A stretch of 64,000 bases of DNA. It comes from Rhodopseudomonas infernalis (lineage in GTDB: Bacteria; Pseudomonadota; Alphaproteobacteria; Rhizobiales; Xanthobacteraceae). The notes beneath the pieces are model-generated. The model did not search any database and was not told the origin of the DNA. It saw only the letters and a program-made list of their open reading frames with translations. The position numbers and the translations under genes were made by a program. The stretch spans positions 89,774 through 153,773 of the forward strand of contig NZ_JAJNAL010000011.1 in NCBI RefSeq assembly GCF_022271405.1. Reading direction: 5' to 3'. Positions 1 to 11,146 of this stretch are shown here, one piece after another (positions within the stretch are counted from its first letter, which is position 1; each line of letters opens with the position of its first letter).

Positions 1-832
1 CGCCGGGCACGGACGTCGCAGTGGAGTTCGGCGCGACTTGAACGTAGCCGGACGGCTTCAGCTTGAGCTGATCCTTCACGAGTTCGGTCGCAGGCGCATG
101 GCCGATGGCGATGAACACGCCGTCGGCCGGCAGCTCGGTCAGCGCGCCGGACTTGACGTTCTTCAGCCGTACATGCGTGACCTTGGTCGGGTTGTCGCTG
201 CCGCAGATCTCGTCGACGGCGCTGTCCCAGATCACGCTGATCTTCGGATTCTTGAACAGGCGGTCCTGCAGGATACGCTCGGCGCGGAAATGGTCGCGGC
301 GATGCACGATCGTCACCTTGGAGGCGAAGTTGGTCAGGAACAGCGCTTCCTCGACCGCGGTGTTACCGCCGCCGACCACCACGACTTCCTTGCCGCGATA
401 AAAGAAGCCGTCGCAAGTCGCGCAGGCCGAGACGCCGAAGCCCTTGTAGGTCTGTTCGGACGGGATGCCGAGCCAGCGCGCCTGGGCGCCGGTGGCGAGG
501 ATCACGGTGTCGGCGATGTAGACGTCGCCGCTGTCGCAAGTCAGCCGGAACGGGCGCTGGCTCAGGTCGAGGTCGACCACCAGATCGGTGACGATCTTGG
601 TGCCGACGTGGACGGCCTGCTTCTCCATCTGCTCCATCAGCCAGGGGCCCTGGATGACGTCCGCGAAGCCGGGATAGTTCTCGACGTCGGTGGTGATGGT
701 GAGCTGGCCTCCCGGCTGCATGCCCTGCAGCAGGATCGGTTCGAGCATGGCGCGCGCAGCGTAGATGGCGGCCGTATAGCCGGCCGGTCCCGAGCCGATG
801 ATCACAACTTTGGCGTGGACTGGACTGGGCAT
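1..832 (-). CDS. trxB: thioredoxin reductase (3' end off the window)
   Basis: NADPH-dependent flavoenzyme that reduces thioredoxin in the cytoplasm. Translating the minus strand from the ATG at 832 gives an N-terminal FAD dinucleotide motif GSGPAG (residues 13-18), a GGQL segment, and the redox-active CATCDG motif with Cys137 and Cys140. A second NADPH-binding glycine motif (VVGGGNTA) follows. About 277 residues are present and the reading frame is still open at base 1, so roughly the last 40 residues of a normal ~320-residue TrxB lie outside the window. It is divergent from the Lrp-type regulator at 1088, with a 255-bp shared promoter region. No frameshift is visible. Confidence 0.96.
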   Translation of the reverse strand, partial: MPSPVHAKVVIIGSGPAGYTAAIYAARAMLEPILLQGMQPGGQLTITTDVENYPGFADVIQGPWLMEQMEKQAVHVGTKIVTDLVVDLDLSQRPFRLTCDSGDVYIADTVILATGAQARWLGIPSEQTYKGFGVSACATCDGFFYRGKEVVVVGGGNTAVEEALFLTNFASKVTIVHRRDHFRAERILQDRLFKNPKISVIWDSAVDEICGSDNPTKVTHVRLKNVKSGALTELPADGVFIAIGHAPATELVKDQLKLKPSGYVQVAPNSTATSVPG

Positions 833-1087
833 GTTTCAGCTCCCCAAACATAGGGCGGCGCGAAGCAGGGAATGGCCTGGCAGGGGCATCGCCAACGGGC
901 GGAAGATTTGAGACGCAACTCTATGTCATCTGGTGAGCTATGCAAGATTTGCAATCCGTCTGTGCAGGATTTCCCACCGTCTTTGGCAAACGAGTTGTGA
1001 TCATCGCGAAATAAAATTGCTCGGGATTGATCATCTGAGCTATGAGGAGACCGTTGCCTGCCTGTCCGCACCACGGGATTTCGCCGC

Positions 1088-1570
1088 GTGTCCAAGACCC
1101 TCGACCAGATCGACCTGAAAATTCTCCAGGAAATCCAGGATGACGGCCGAATCACCAATGTCGAATTGGCGAAGCGGGTCGGCATTTCGCCGCCGCCCTG
1201 CCTGCGCCGCGTCCGCACCCTGGAGGAGGAAGGTTACATCCAGGGTTATCGCGGGCTGCTCGACCCCGCCCATCTCGGCTTCGACGTCACGGTCTTTGCG
1301 TCGGTCCACCTGTCCAGCCAGGCCGAGGCGGATTTGCGCGGCTTCGAGGAGTTCGTCCGCAACGAGCCGCTGGTCCGGGAATGCTGGATGCTGTCCGGCG
1401 AGGTGGATTTCATCCTGAAATGCGTCGCGCCCGATATGGCGACCTTCCAGGCCTTCGTGGCGCATCTGACCGCGGCTCCACACGTCCGTAACGTCCGCAC
1501 CTCGCTGGTGCTGCGCAATTCGAAATACGCTGCCGCCGTCCCGCTGGAATTGAAGGCGGTTGCCACCTGA
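1088..1570 (+). CDS. Lrp/AsnC-family transcriptional regulator
   Basis: Feast/famine DNA-binding regulator of 160 residues, the usual family length. The N-terminal winged HTH (about residues 3-60) contains the family pattern LDQIDLKILQEIQ, then GRITNVELAKRVGIS and the recognition segment PPPCLRRVRTLEEEG. The C-terminal half (about 65-145) matches the RAM ligand-binding and oligomerisation domain, with a GEVDFILK strand. The start is GTG at 1088, which puts the HTH in its normal position near the N terminus. It is divergent from trxB and convergent with the DoxX-like gene. Regulators of this class often respond to amino acids; the effector here is unknown. Confidence 0.93.
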   Translation: MSKTLDQIDLKILQEIQDDGRITNVELAKRVGISPPPCLRRVRTLEEEGYIQGYRGLLDPAHLGFDVTVFASVHLSSQAEADLRGFEEFVRNEPLVRECWMLSGEVDFILKCVAPDMATFQAFVAHLTAAPHVRNVRTSLVLRNSKYAAAVPLELKAVAT

Positions 1571-1594
1571 TGAGCCGGGCCGCGGCCCGGCTCA
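1571..1594. terminator. bidirectional palindrome between convergent genes
   Basis: A perfect 24-bp palindrome (TGAGCCGGGCCG and its complement) starts immediately after the Lrp-family stop codon. It lies 16 bp from the stop of the convergent DoxX-like gene. There is no T-run on either side, so it is a hairpin that may end transcription in both directions but not a canonical intrinsic terminator. Confidence 0.5.
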
Positions 1595-1609
1595 CCCGGC
1601 GCGTCGCAC

Positions 1610-2020
1610 TCAAATTTTGCGACGCAGCGTCGCGTCGAGGCTGATCGGTCCGCCGCCCGCCGTCGCCAGATACAGGCAGGCGAAGCAGAACAGGATCGCA
1701 GCGGTGCCGCCGTTCAGCAGCGGAAACCACACCGGCGTTTCGCCCTTGAACATGTGGCCGAGGAAGTAAGCGAACGCCATCTCGCCCGACAGAATGAAGG
1801 CGACCAGCCGCGTGAACAGCCCGAGCATCAGCATCGCGCCGAGGATCAGTTCGAGCGTGCCGGCGAAGCCGATCCGCGAGAACAGCTCGACCTGGGCGAA
1901 GTAGGGGACGACCGGAAACTTGAAGATCTTCGCCACGCCGTACTGAAACAGCAGCAGGCCGGTGATGAAGCGAAACAGGCTCAGGACCGTGGGCTGCCAC
2001 TTGGCGGCGAAGCTGTCCAT
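1610..2020 (-). CDS. DoxX-family integral membrane protein
   Basis: Small polytopic membrane protein (136 residues) with four hydrophobic segments. It has the DoxX-type start LFRFITGLLLFQYGVAKI and a later GxxELxLGxxLxLGxFTR-like stretch (GTLELILGAMLMLGLFTR), typical of the DoxX/DoxD/SURF4-like family. The frame is open further upstream to 2161, but the ATG at 2020 (protein start MDSFAAKW) gives the family's normal length, and the extension is low-complexity. The DoxX family is broad and its members have been linked to quinone or thiosulfate redox and membrane stress; no specific role can be assigned. It is monocistronic, with greA further upstream on the same strand. Confidence 0.85.
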   Translation of the reverse strand: MDSFAAKWQPTVLSLFRFITGLLLFQYGVAKIFKFPVVPYFAQVELFSRIGFAGTLELILGAMLMLGLFTRLVAFILSGEMAFAYFLGHMFKGETPVWFPLLNGGTAAILFCFACLYLATAGGGPISLDATLRRKI

Positions 2021-2174
2021 GTTCGGTGCGCGTCCTTTGTTGATGATCGATGGTTGCTGGATACTTGGCGCTCCGCGCTCTTGTCCATTGGTCGCACCCT
2101 GCAACACGGACAAGTGAAGTCGGCTCCGCGGGTCGTGATCAGTTGGCCGCGGGGGCTGCACTGTCCCGCGGACA

Positions 2175-2205
2175 GCAAAAAGGCCGCCTCGCGGCGGCCT
2201 TTTGC
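2175..2205 (-). terminator. intrinsic terminator downstream of greA
   Basis: Read on the minus strand, GCAAAAGGCCGCC pairs with GGCGGCCTTTTTGC around a short loop, one base being unpaired, with a T-stretch in the 3' arm. It begins 25 bp beyond the greA stop codon (2230). It matches the pattern of a rho-independent terminator for greA. Confidence 0.8.
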
Positions 2206-2229
2206 GTCATGTCGCGATGGTGAGCGCTG

Positions 2230-2706
2230 TCAGCGCCACTCGACCTTGGCGATCTCATAGGCCTTGGCGCCGCCGGGGGCGTTGACCTCGACCGAGGTCC
2301 CCATGGTCTTGCCAATCAGCGCCCGGGCGAGCGGCGACGTGATCGAAATCTTGCCCTTCTTGGCGTCGGCCTCGGCTTCGCCGACGATCTGCCAGACGGC
2401 CTTCTTCTCGGTGTCCTCGTCGATCAGCGTCACCGTCGCACCGAACTTGATGGTGTCGCCGGATAGCTTGCTGATATCGATGATATCGGCGCGCGCGAGC
2501 TTGTCTTCGAGCTCCGCGATGCGGCCCTCGTTGTGCGACTGCTCTTCCTTGGCGGCGTGATACTCGGCGTTCTCCGATAGGTCGCCATGCGAGCGCGCCT
2601 CGGCGATATGCTCGATGATGCGCGGACGATCCTGCGACTGGCGCTTCTTCAATTCGTCCGAGAGCGCGGCATAGCCGCCCGCTGTCATCGGTACCTTTTC
2701 GACCAT
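2230..2706 (-). CDS. greA: transcription elongation factor GreA
   Basis: Binds the RNA polymerase secondary channel and stimulates cleavage of backtracked transcripts. The 158 residues match the family length. The N-terminal antiparallel coiled coil (about 1-78) holds the conserved block [20 protein letters not shown] followed by [10 protein letters not shown]; the acidic tip residues Asp42 and Glu45 in GDLSEN are the ones that coordinate Mg in the family. The C-terminal FKBP-like domain includes [13 protein letters not shown] and a final [11 protein letters not shown] at 2706 is kept as start because it gives the usual [12 protein letters not shown] N terminus. A promoter is expected in 2707-2931. 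Confidence 0.97.
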   Translation of the reverse strand: MVEKVPMTAGGYAALSDELKKRQSQDRPRIIEHIAEARSHGDLSENAEYHAAKEEQSHNEGRIAELEDKLARADIIDISKLSGDTIKFGATVTLIDEDTEKKAVWQIVGEAEADAKKGKISITSPLARALIGKTMGTSVEVNAPGGAKAYEIAKVEWR

Positions 2707-2906
2707 CTTGCCTTCATCCTCGATATTCGCCGCGACTGGTCACATGGTGACCAGCCGCAATCTCGTCAGCTTGCCTAATGGCGAACCGCCGCGCGGGCAC
2801 TCCAATAAAGTCCAGGAATACTTCCAGCCGGTCGCTCAGGAGTGCCGCGAACGGCCAAACAAAACTAACCTGAAGCTGGCGGGTTCCCGGCCTTGCCGAT
2901 CAGTTT

Positions 2907-2925
2907 GCCGGGCGCACGGCCCGGC
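2907..2925 (-). terminator. hairpin just downstream of carB
   Basis: A 7-bp GC stem (GCCGGGC/GCCCGGC) with a 5-base loop starts 7 bp past the carB stop codon. There is no T-run, so it is a weak terminator candidate only. Confidence 0.35.
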
Positions 2926-2931
2926 TGACGA

Positions 2932-6261
<3,330 letters not shown>

Positions 6262-6298
6262 CAAATCTCGCTGACGCGGGCGGGCGGAAATCGGGCAC

Positions 6299-6328
6299 AA
6301 AAAAAGGGCGCGCTGTCGCGCGTCCCTT
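6299..6328 (-). terminator. strong intrinsic terminator upstream of carB (possible attenuator)
   Basis: Minus-strand reading gives AAGGG(A)CGCGC-GACA-GCGCGCCCTT followed by a run of T (seven A on the plus strand, 6299-6305). The 10-bp stem has one bulged base. It lies only 37 bp before the carB ATG and about 105 bp after the tRNA-like element, on the same strand. It can therefore end transcripts of the tRNA-like element and would also attenuate any carB transcript starting upstream of it. Confidence 0.75.
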
Positions 6329-6432
6329 GCTGTTCAGCGCCGGGCTTCCCCAGGCGCGCGGGCGTGTCTTAGACCAGTTTCCGCAGCGGCGAAAGGGTTT
6401 AACGACACCCGTCAACCGGCAATTTGGGGTCC

Positions 6433-6508
6433 TGGAGGCCCAGCCTGGACTTGAACCAGGAAAAAAGAGCGTTGCACCGCCCCCGCGTTGATCTTCCGCC
6501 ACCGGGCC
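6433..6508 (-). tRNA. tRNA-Cys(GCA)-like element, degenerate
   Basis: A 76-nt cloverleaf can be drawn on the minus strand. The acceptor stem is 7 bp (GGCCCGG with CTGGGCC, one G-T pair). The T arm is a perfect 5-bp stem (CCTGG/CCAGG) around a canonical TTCAAGT loop. The discriminator is T, followed by an encoded CCA. The T discriminator and a GCA triplet in the anticodon loop are both tRNA-Cys characters. Defects: the D stem is only 3 bp (GCG/CGC), the D loop lacks the GG pair, and the anticodon loop has 6 bases (GTGCAA). The GGGCG/CGCTC anticodon stem is followed by six T, which itself resembles a weak terminator. It is either a decayed tRNA gene or a conserved tRNA-like RNA. Confidence 0.5.
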
Positions 6509-6730
6509 GCATGCAGTGTGACCCTTCTGGGTGCGACAATCCAGCCCGACTGAGGGTTAACGTTAAATCCCGGTTCTAGGAACACTGACGGACGACACCC
6601 GCTCACGCATTCGTGTGCCGTCAAGCGTAACACTTTCCCGGTCTCGCCGTATCTTGTCACCGGAGGGTGCTGCGCTGGATGACGTCCGGCCGCGGTGCCG
6701 AGCGATCGAACGTCGAACCCGAGGAAACCC

Positions 6731-7441
6731 ATGCGCATCATCAGCCGCTTTGCCCTCAGCGCCGCCGCCCTCGGCGCGCTGGCCTTCTTCGCAAGCTTCA
6801 CGCCTGGTCGTGCCGCCGAGGAAGCCGTGGTGATCCCGCCGCCGGCGATCGATGCCAAGGCCGGGGAGGGGCTGCAAACCGCGGTGTTCGCCGGCGGATG
6901 TTTCTGGGGCGTGCAGGGCGTGTTTCAGCACACCACCGGCGTGGTCAATGCCGTCTCGGGCTATGCTGGCGGCAGCAAGGCCAGCGCGAACTACATGATG
7001 GTGTCGACCGGCGCCACCGACCATGCCGAGGCGGTGGAGATCAAATACGATCCCAAGCAGGTCAGCTACGGCAAGCTGCTGCAGATCTTCTTCTCGGTCG
7101 TGCACGACCCGACCCAGCTCAATCGGCAGGGCCCCGACAGCGGCACGCAGTATCGGTCGGCGATCTTCACCGTGAACGACGAGCAGAAGAAAGTCGCCGA
7201 CGCCTATGTGGCGCAGCTCGGCGCCGCAAAGGTGTACGGCAGCCCGATCGTCACCAAGGTCGGACCGCTCGAACGGTTCTATGCCGCGGAGGCCTATCAT
7301 CAGGACTACCTGACGCTGCACCCCAGCCAGCCCTATATTGTCTACAACGACCTGCCGAAGATCGATAACCTCAAGAAGCTGTTCCCGGGCGACTATCGCC
7401 AGAAGCCGACGCTGGTCAGCAGTGCCAAGGTCACAAATTGA
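6731..7441 (+). CDS. msrA: peptide methionine sulfoxide reductase MsrA, exported
   Basis: Reduces methionine-S-sulfoxide in proteins. The catalytic motif GGCFWG lies near residues 55-60, and the family's SGYAGG, EAYHQDYL and NPxQPY-like (HPSQPY) segments follow. Unlike the usual cytoplasmic enzyme, it begins with a signal peptide (MRIISRF, hydrophobic AAALGALAFFASF, then PGRAA, probable cleavage near residue 30), so it should act in the periplasm. The frame opens at 6695, but the ATG at 6731 is preceded by GAGGAAACCC, a good ribosome binding site, and begins exactly at the signal peptide. Thirty-three bases separate it from msrB, so the two probably form an operon. Confidence 0.95.
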   Translation: MRIISRFALSAAALGALAFFASFTPGRAAEEAVVIPPPAIDAKAGEGLQTAVFAGGCFWGVQGVFQHTTGVVNAVSGYAGGSKASANYMMVSTGATDHAEAVEIKYDPKQVSYGKLLQIFFSVVHDPTQLNRQGPDSGTQYRSAIFTVNDEQKKVADAYVAQLGAAKVYGSPIVTKVGPLERFYAAEAYHQDYLTLHPSQPYIVYNDLPKIDNLKKLFPGDYRQKPTLVSSAKVTN

Positions 7442-7474
7442 GGCGGACGGTCGATTACACATTCAGGAGTTGTC

Positions 7475-7888
7475 ATGACCGATACCAAGACCCCGCCCGG
7501 CAAGGTTACCAAGAGCGAGGCGGAGTGGCGCAAGGAACTGACGCCGATTCAGTACGCCGTGTTGCGCGAGAAGGCGACCGAGCGTCCGTTCTCGGGCGAG
7601 TATGAATACGAGACCACGCCCGGCACCTATGTGTGTGCGGGCTGCGGCCAGACCCTGTTCGAATCCGATGCCAAGTTCGATTCCGGCTGCGGTTGGCCGA
7701 GCTTCACTGCGCCAGCGGAATCGGAGGTGGTCGACGAGGAGCGCGACGTCAGCCACGGCATGGTCCGCACCGAGGTGCTGTGCTCCAGCTGCAGCGGCCA
7801 TCTCGGCCACGTATTTCCGGATGGGCCGGGGCCGACCGGCCTTCGTTACTGCATCAATTCGGCCGCGCTGAAACTGAAGCCGCGCTGA
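7475..7888 (+). CDS. msrB: peptide methionine-R-sulfoxide reductase MsrB
   Basis: Reduces methionine-R-sulfoxide, complementing MsrA stereospecificity. The 137 residues are the full family length. Two CxxC zinc motifs (CAGC and CSSC), the GCGWPSF block, the [10 protein letters not shown] block and the catalytic Cys in RYCINSAAL are all present. There is no signal peptide, so the protein is predicted to be cytoplasmic, in contrast to the exported MsrA encoded just upstream. The start ATG at 7475 follows AGGAGTTGTC, a clear ribosome binding site. Confidence 0.96.
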   Translation: MTDTKTPPGKVTKSEAEWRKELTPIQYAVLREKATERPFSGEYEYETTPGTYVCAGCGQTLFESDAKFDSGCGWPSFTAPAESEVVDEERDVSHGMVRTEVLCSSCSGHLGHVFPDGPGPTGLRYCINSAALKLKPR

Positions 7889-7901
7889 TGCGATGAGTTG
7901 G

Positions 7902-7929
7902 TACGCCGCGCCAATTGCGGCGCGGCGTA
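7902..7929 (+). terminator. hairpin downstream of msrB
   Basis: A perfect 11-bp stem (TACGCCGCGCC/GGCGCGGCGTA, 6-base loop) lies 13 bp after the msrB stop. No T-run follows on the plus strand. It is a probable end of the msrAB transcript. Confidence 0.5.
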
Positions 7930-8007
7930 ATCAGGAAGAAATCGGGCGGATGATCTGTCCGCGGCCGAAGCTGGCGTACACGTCACGGATCGACCGGGGA
8001 GGGTGCC

Positions 8008-8172
8008 ATGTCGTTCGCGACTATTCTCATCATCGCCCTGACCATCCTGCTGCTCGGCGGCTTCAGCCAGCGCTTCGGCGGCTATGGATACGGCCGCGGC
8101 TCGGGCCTCACCGGCCTGATCGGCGTCATCCTGATGGTCGTCATCCTCATGGTGCTGCTTCGGAAGCTCTGA
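8008..8172 (+). CDS. DUF3309-type small membrane protein
   Basis: A 54-residue protein. Its sequence is MSFATILIIALTILLLGG at the start, a Gly/Tyr-rich centre (FGGYGYGRGSG), then a second hydrophobic helix (LIGVILMVVILMVLL) ending RKL. Two helices around a glycine-rich turn match the DUF3309 family of short alphaproteobacterial membrane proteins of unknown function. GGGAGGG lies at a good distance before the ATG at 8008, which supports translation. It stands alone between msrB and a hypothetical gene. Confidence 0.75.
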   Translation: MSFATILIIALTILLLGGFSQRFGGYGYGRGSGLTGLIGVILMVVILMVLLRKL

Positions 8173-8343
8173 GGCGCGTCTGCCCCTGAAAAGTGGCCGC
8201 AGCGGCCAATTCGAACGCTGGGGTCGCAATTTCGGCGTTCGTGCCTATATTAGGCAGGAAATTCGAGACATGCTGCCGGAAGCTCTCGCAGACTTTCTGC
8301 GCAGCGTTCAATTCATGCGTATCGTCAGAAGGTTAGTTGCACC

Positions 8344-8622
8344 ATGGCATTCAGCTTCGAAACTGCCGCCGAATTATTTCCTGCAGCGATCCGGAAGAAG
8401 AAGCGCGCCGGTTTCACCTATCGCCGGTTCGACAATGCGGCCGACGCGGTGAAATTCGCTATCGAGGAACTGCCAGCGGATTCGCTGAACGGCGCCTACC
8501 TTCAGGTCGACGAAGCGCGGTTTGACCAAAAGGGCATCCGAGAGCTGTACGACAGCGAGGCCTACCCCCATCAGCGCCGCGTCGAGGAATCCGCGGATGC
8601 GCTGAAAGAGGACGCCGCCTGA
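8344..8622 (+). CDS. hypothetical protein, 92 residues
   Basis: No family recognised. The protein is soluble, starts MAFSFETAAELFPAAIRKKK, and has a basic N-terminal third and an acidic C terminus (VEESADALKEDAA). Codon use looks normal for the region, with G/C at most third positions. Its end is 20 bp from the end of a convergent lipoprotein gene. Its composition suggests a small cytoplasmic protein. It is judged real because the frame is intact, starts with ATG and has no better competing frame. Confidence 0.6.
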   Translation: MAFSFETAAELFPAAIRKKKRAGFTYRRFDNAADAVKFAIEELPADSLNGAYLQVDEARFDQKGIRELYDSEAYPHQRRVEESADALKEDAA

Positions 8623-8642
8623 TACCCTGCGCGGGCACGATC

Positions 8643-8987
8643 CTACATTCGAGCGAATGTCTTCGTGTCGCAGCGATCGACAATTGCTGCGGGGCGTGAC
8701 GAGATCAGCTTGAGGTCCCGGTAAAACAACGCGTAGGTCTGCTGCGTCGGAGCAGGCGTACTGCTGCGTACACAAACGATCCACGGTGCCACCGTGACAG
8801 GGTTGGCCTCGATTGGCCCCGCCACTTCAAGGGGCTCTGCTAGCTTCGCCTCGCCGGCAACGCGCTTGATATCAGCGGTCGCGGATTTGATCGTCGGCGC
8901 CTGCGCGGCGGGCTCGGGAATACCCTCGAGAATACCCGAACACGCGCCCAGTGCCATCGACGAAAGAATGATAGTTAGCGTTCGCAT
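8643..8987 (-). CDS. small predicted lipoprotein (paralogue of the gene at 9130)
   Basis: A 114-residue protein starting MRTLTIILSSMALGACSG, with a lipobox (LGAC, Cys near residue 16), so it is predicted to be lipid-anchored. A Pro/Ala-rich linker follows, then a C-terminal module with WIVCV, QTY and DRC. From QTY to the C terminus it is exactly 32 residues with Cys at position 24, the same spacing as in the divergent lipoprotein at 9130. The frame is open to 9083, but the ATG at 8987 begins the signal peptide. Function unknown. Confidence 0.7.
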   Translation of the reverse strand: MRTLTIILSSMALGACSGILEGIPEPAAQAPTIKSATADIKRVAGEAKLAEPLEVAGPIEANPVTVAPWIVCVRSSTPAPTQQTYALFYRDLKLISSRPAAIVDRCDTKTFARM

Positions 8988-9129
8988 TCGTCTTCGATTC
9001 GTAAGTTGTTGGCGCGAGTGAGTAAACCGACGCGGCTCGTATAGCAACGCCGGCGCGGCGAAGATGAGGCGGACAAAAAGCAAGGGCTCGCCCGTTCTCA
9101 GCGCCGTCAGATCAGGCTAAACAGGCGCG

Positions 9130-9531
9130 ATGCAGCGCCTTGCTCAACACTCGGCAGTGGTAATTTTGGCCACCTTCCTGTGCGGCTGCGCTGTCGATTC
9201 CAACCTCAGCTTCGCCCCGGATTTCATGAAGCAGGCCCCGCCCGCGTCGTCGGCTCCCGACGTTCCGCCGGATGTCGGCAGTTTGCTGAAGTCCAACGTT
9301 AATGCAGTGTTCGCGCAAGGATCGTCGCCCGCGGACCTTCGCTTCTCACCGCCTGTTGCCGGCAAGTATGGCGGCTGGGACACCTGCGTGCAGGGCGAGG
9401 TGGTCGGAGTGACGGGACAGCCACTCGGGCTTCAGACATACCTCGTCAACATCGATCGCAATCACGTCGGACGCCGCGAACGTGTCGGCTCCGATCATTG
9501 GTGCGCGCGGGAGACTTACAAGCGGCTCTGA
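9130..9531 (+). CDS. small predicted lipoprotein (paralogue of the gene at 8643)
   Basis: A 133-residue protein whose signal peptide (QHSAVVILATFLCGC) carries a lipobox LCGC with Cys near residue 20. A Pro/Ser-rich region follows, then a C-terminal module with WDTCV, LQTYLVNID and DHWCARETYKRL. The two Cys of this module align with those of the divergent neighbour at 8643, so a disulphide is plausible. Divergent placement with the paralogue suggests a duplicated, inverted gene pair. No function is recognised. Confidence 0.72.
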   Translation: MQRLAQHSAVVILATFLCGCAVDSNLSFAPDFMKQAPPASSAPDVPPDVGSLLKSNVNAVFAQGSSPADLRFSPPVAGKYGGWDTCVQGEVVGVTGQPLGLQTYLVNIDRNHVGRRERVGSDHWCARETYKRL

Positions 9532-9599
9532 CCGCGCGGCTGGCTCGAGACGCCGAGGCCCCGCGCAATCAGGCCCGCGCAGTTCTGCCGCTGCAGCCT

Positions 9600-11096
9600 T
9601 CAGATCGTCTGATTGTAAGCACCGACTTCCGGATGCTTGCGCAGCACGACGTTCACCGCCTCGAACATCTCGTGCATCCGCGCTTCCGATACCGGGCTCT
9701 CGACCACGACGACCAGCTCCGGCTTGTTCGATGAGGCACGCACCAACCCCCAGCTTCCGTCTTCGCAGGTCACGCGCACGCCGTTCACGGTGACGAGATC
9801 GCGGATCGGCTGCCCGGCCACCTTGTCGCCGTTTGTCTGCGCCGCTTCGAAGTGCTTCACGACCGCATCAATCACGCCGTACTTCTTCTCGTCATCGCAA
9901 TGCGGCGACATCGTCGGTGACGACCATGTCTTCGGCAGGGCATCTTTCAGTTGCGACATCGCTTTGTCCGCCGCTCGATCGAGCATCTCGCAGATTGCGA
10001 TCGCCGAGACGAGGCCGTCGTCATAGCCGCGGCCGGGCGGGGCGTTGAAGAAGAAGTGTCCCGATTTCTCGAAGCCAGCGAGCGCGTTGAGTTCGTTCGT
10101 GCGGCGCTTCATGTAGGAGTGGCCGGTCTTCCAATATTCGGTCTTGGCGCCCTGCGCCTGCAGCACCGGATCGGTCGCGAACAGGCCGGTGGATTTGACG
10201 TCGACAACGAACTGCGCGTTGGGGGTGATCGCCGACATATCGCGCGCCAGCATCACGCCGACCTTGTCGGCGAAAATCTCCTCGCCGGTGTCGTCGACCA
10301 CGCCGCAGCGATCGCCGTCGCCGTCGAAGCCGAGGCCGAGGTCGGCCTTGTGGTCCAGCACCGCGTCGCGGATGGCGTGCAGCATTTCCATGTCTTCGGG
10401 ATTTGGATTGTACTTCGGGAAGGTGTGGTCGAGCTCGGTATCGAGCGGAATCACTTCGCAGCCGATCGCTTCCATCACCTGCGGCGCGAACGCGCCCGCG
10501 GTGCCGTTGCCGCAGGCGACCACGACCTTCAGCTTGCGCTTCAGCCTGGCGTGTTTGGTGAGATCGGCGATGTAGCGCGCCGGGTAATCCTGGTGAAAGA
10601 CATAGCTGCCGCTGCCGCTCTTGAACCGAGCGCCGAGAACGATCTCCTTGAGCCGATTCATCTCGTCCGGCCCGAAGGTCAGTGGCCGGTTGGCGCCCAT
10701 CTTGACGCCGGTCCAGCCGTTATCGTTGTGCGAGGCAGTGACCATCGCGACGCACGGCACGTCGAGATCGAATTGCGCAAAATACGCCATCGGCGTGACC
10801 GCCAGCCCGATGTCGTGCACCTTGCAACCCGACGCCATCAGGCCCGCAATCAGCGCGTATTTAATCGACGCCGAATAGCCGCGGAAATCGTGGCCGGTGA
10901 CGATCTCCTGCGGACGCCCAAGCTCCGCGATCAGAGTGCCGAGCCCCATGCCCAGCGCCTGCACACCCATCAGGTTGATCTCTTTGCCGAACAGCCAACG
11001 CGCGTCGTACTCGCGAAAGCCGGTCGGCCTCACCATCGGCTCGGATTCATAGGCGTAGGTGTTGGGCAGCAACGCTGCCTTCGGCCGCGGAAACAT
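9600..11096 (-). CDS. phosphomannomutase/phosphoglucomutase
   Basis: Alpha-D-phosphohexomutase interconverting hexose-6-phosphate and hexose-1-phosphate, supplying mannose-1-P or glucose-1-P for sugar nucleotides. The 498 residues show the phosphoserine loop VTASHNDNGWTG (Ser122), the metal loop DGDGDR (Asp258, 260, 262), and a C-terminal phosphate-binding segment GSWGLVRASSNKPEL. The active loop has Asp after ASHN where many members have Pro. It is followed, in transcription order, by nothing on this strand; manC lies 50 bp upstream, so the pair manC then this gene probably forms one operon making GDP-mannose. AlgC- or ManB-like naming is not decided by sequence alone. Confidence 0.92.
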   Translation of the reverse strand: MFPRPKAALLPNTYAYESEPMVRPTGFREYDARWLFGKEINLMGVQALGMGLGTLIAELGRPQEIVTGHDFRGYSASIKYALIAGLMASGCKVHDIGLAVTPMAYFAQFDLDVPCVAMVTASHNDNGWTGVKMGANRPLTFGPDEMNRLKEIVLGARFKSGSGSYVFHQDYPARYIADLTKHARLKRKLKVVVACGNGTAGAFAPQVMEAIGCEVIPLDTELDHTFPKYNPNPEDMEMLHAIRDAVLDHKADLGLGFDGDGDRCGVVDDTGEEIFADKVGVMLARDMSAITPNAQFVVDVKSTGLFATDPVLQAQGAKTEYWKTGHSYMKRRTNELNALAGFEKSGHFFFNAPPGRGYDDGLVSAIAICEMLDRAADKAMSQLKDALPKTWSSPTMSPHCDDEKKYGVIDAVVKHFEAAQTNGDKVAGQPIRDLVTVNGVRVTCEDGSWGLVRASSNKPELVVVVESPVSEARMHEMFEAVNVVLRKHPEVGAYNQTI

Positions 11097-11146
11097 ATTG
11101 GTTACTCTCGATCAAGGACGGGGGCGGATGACGATCTCAACGCGTG

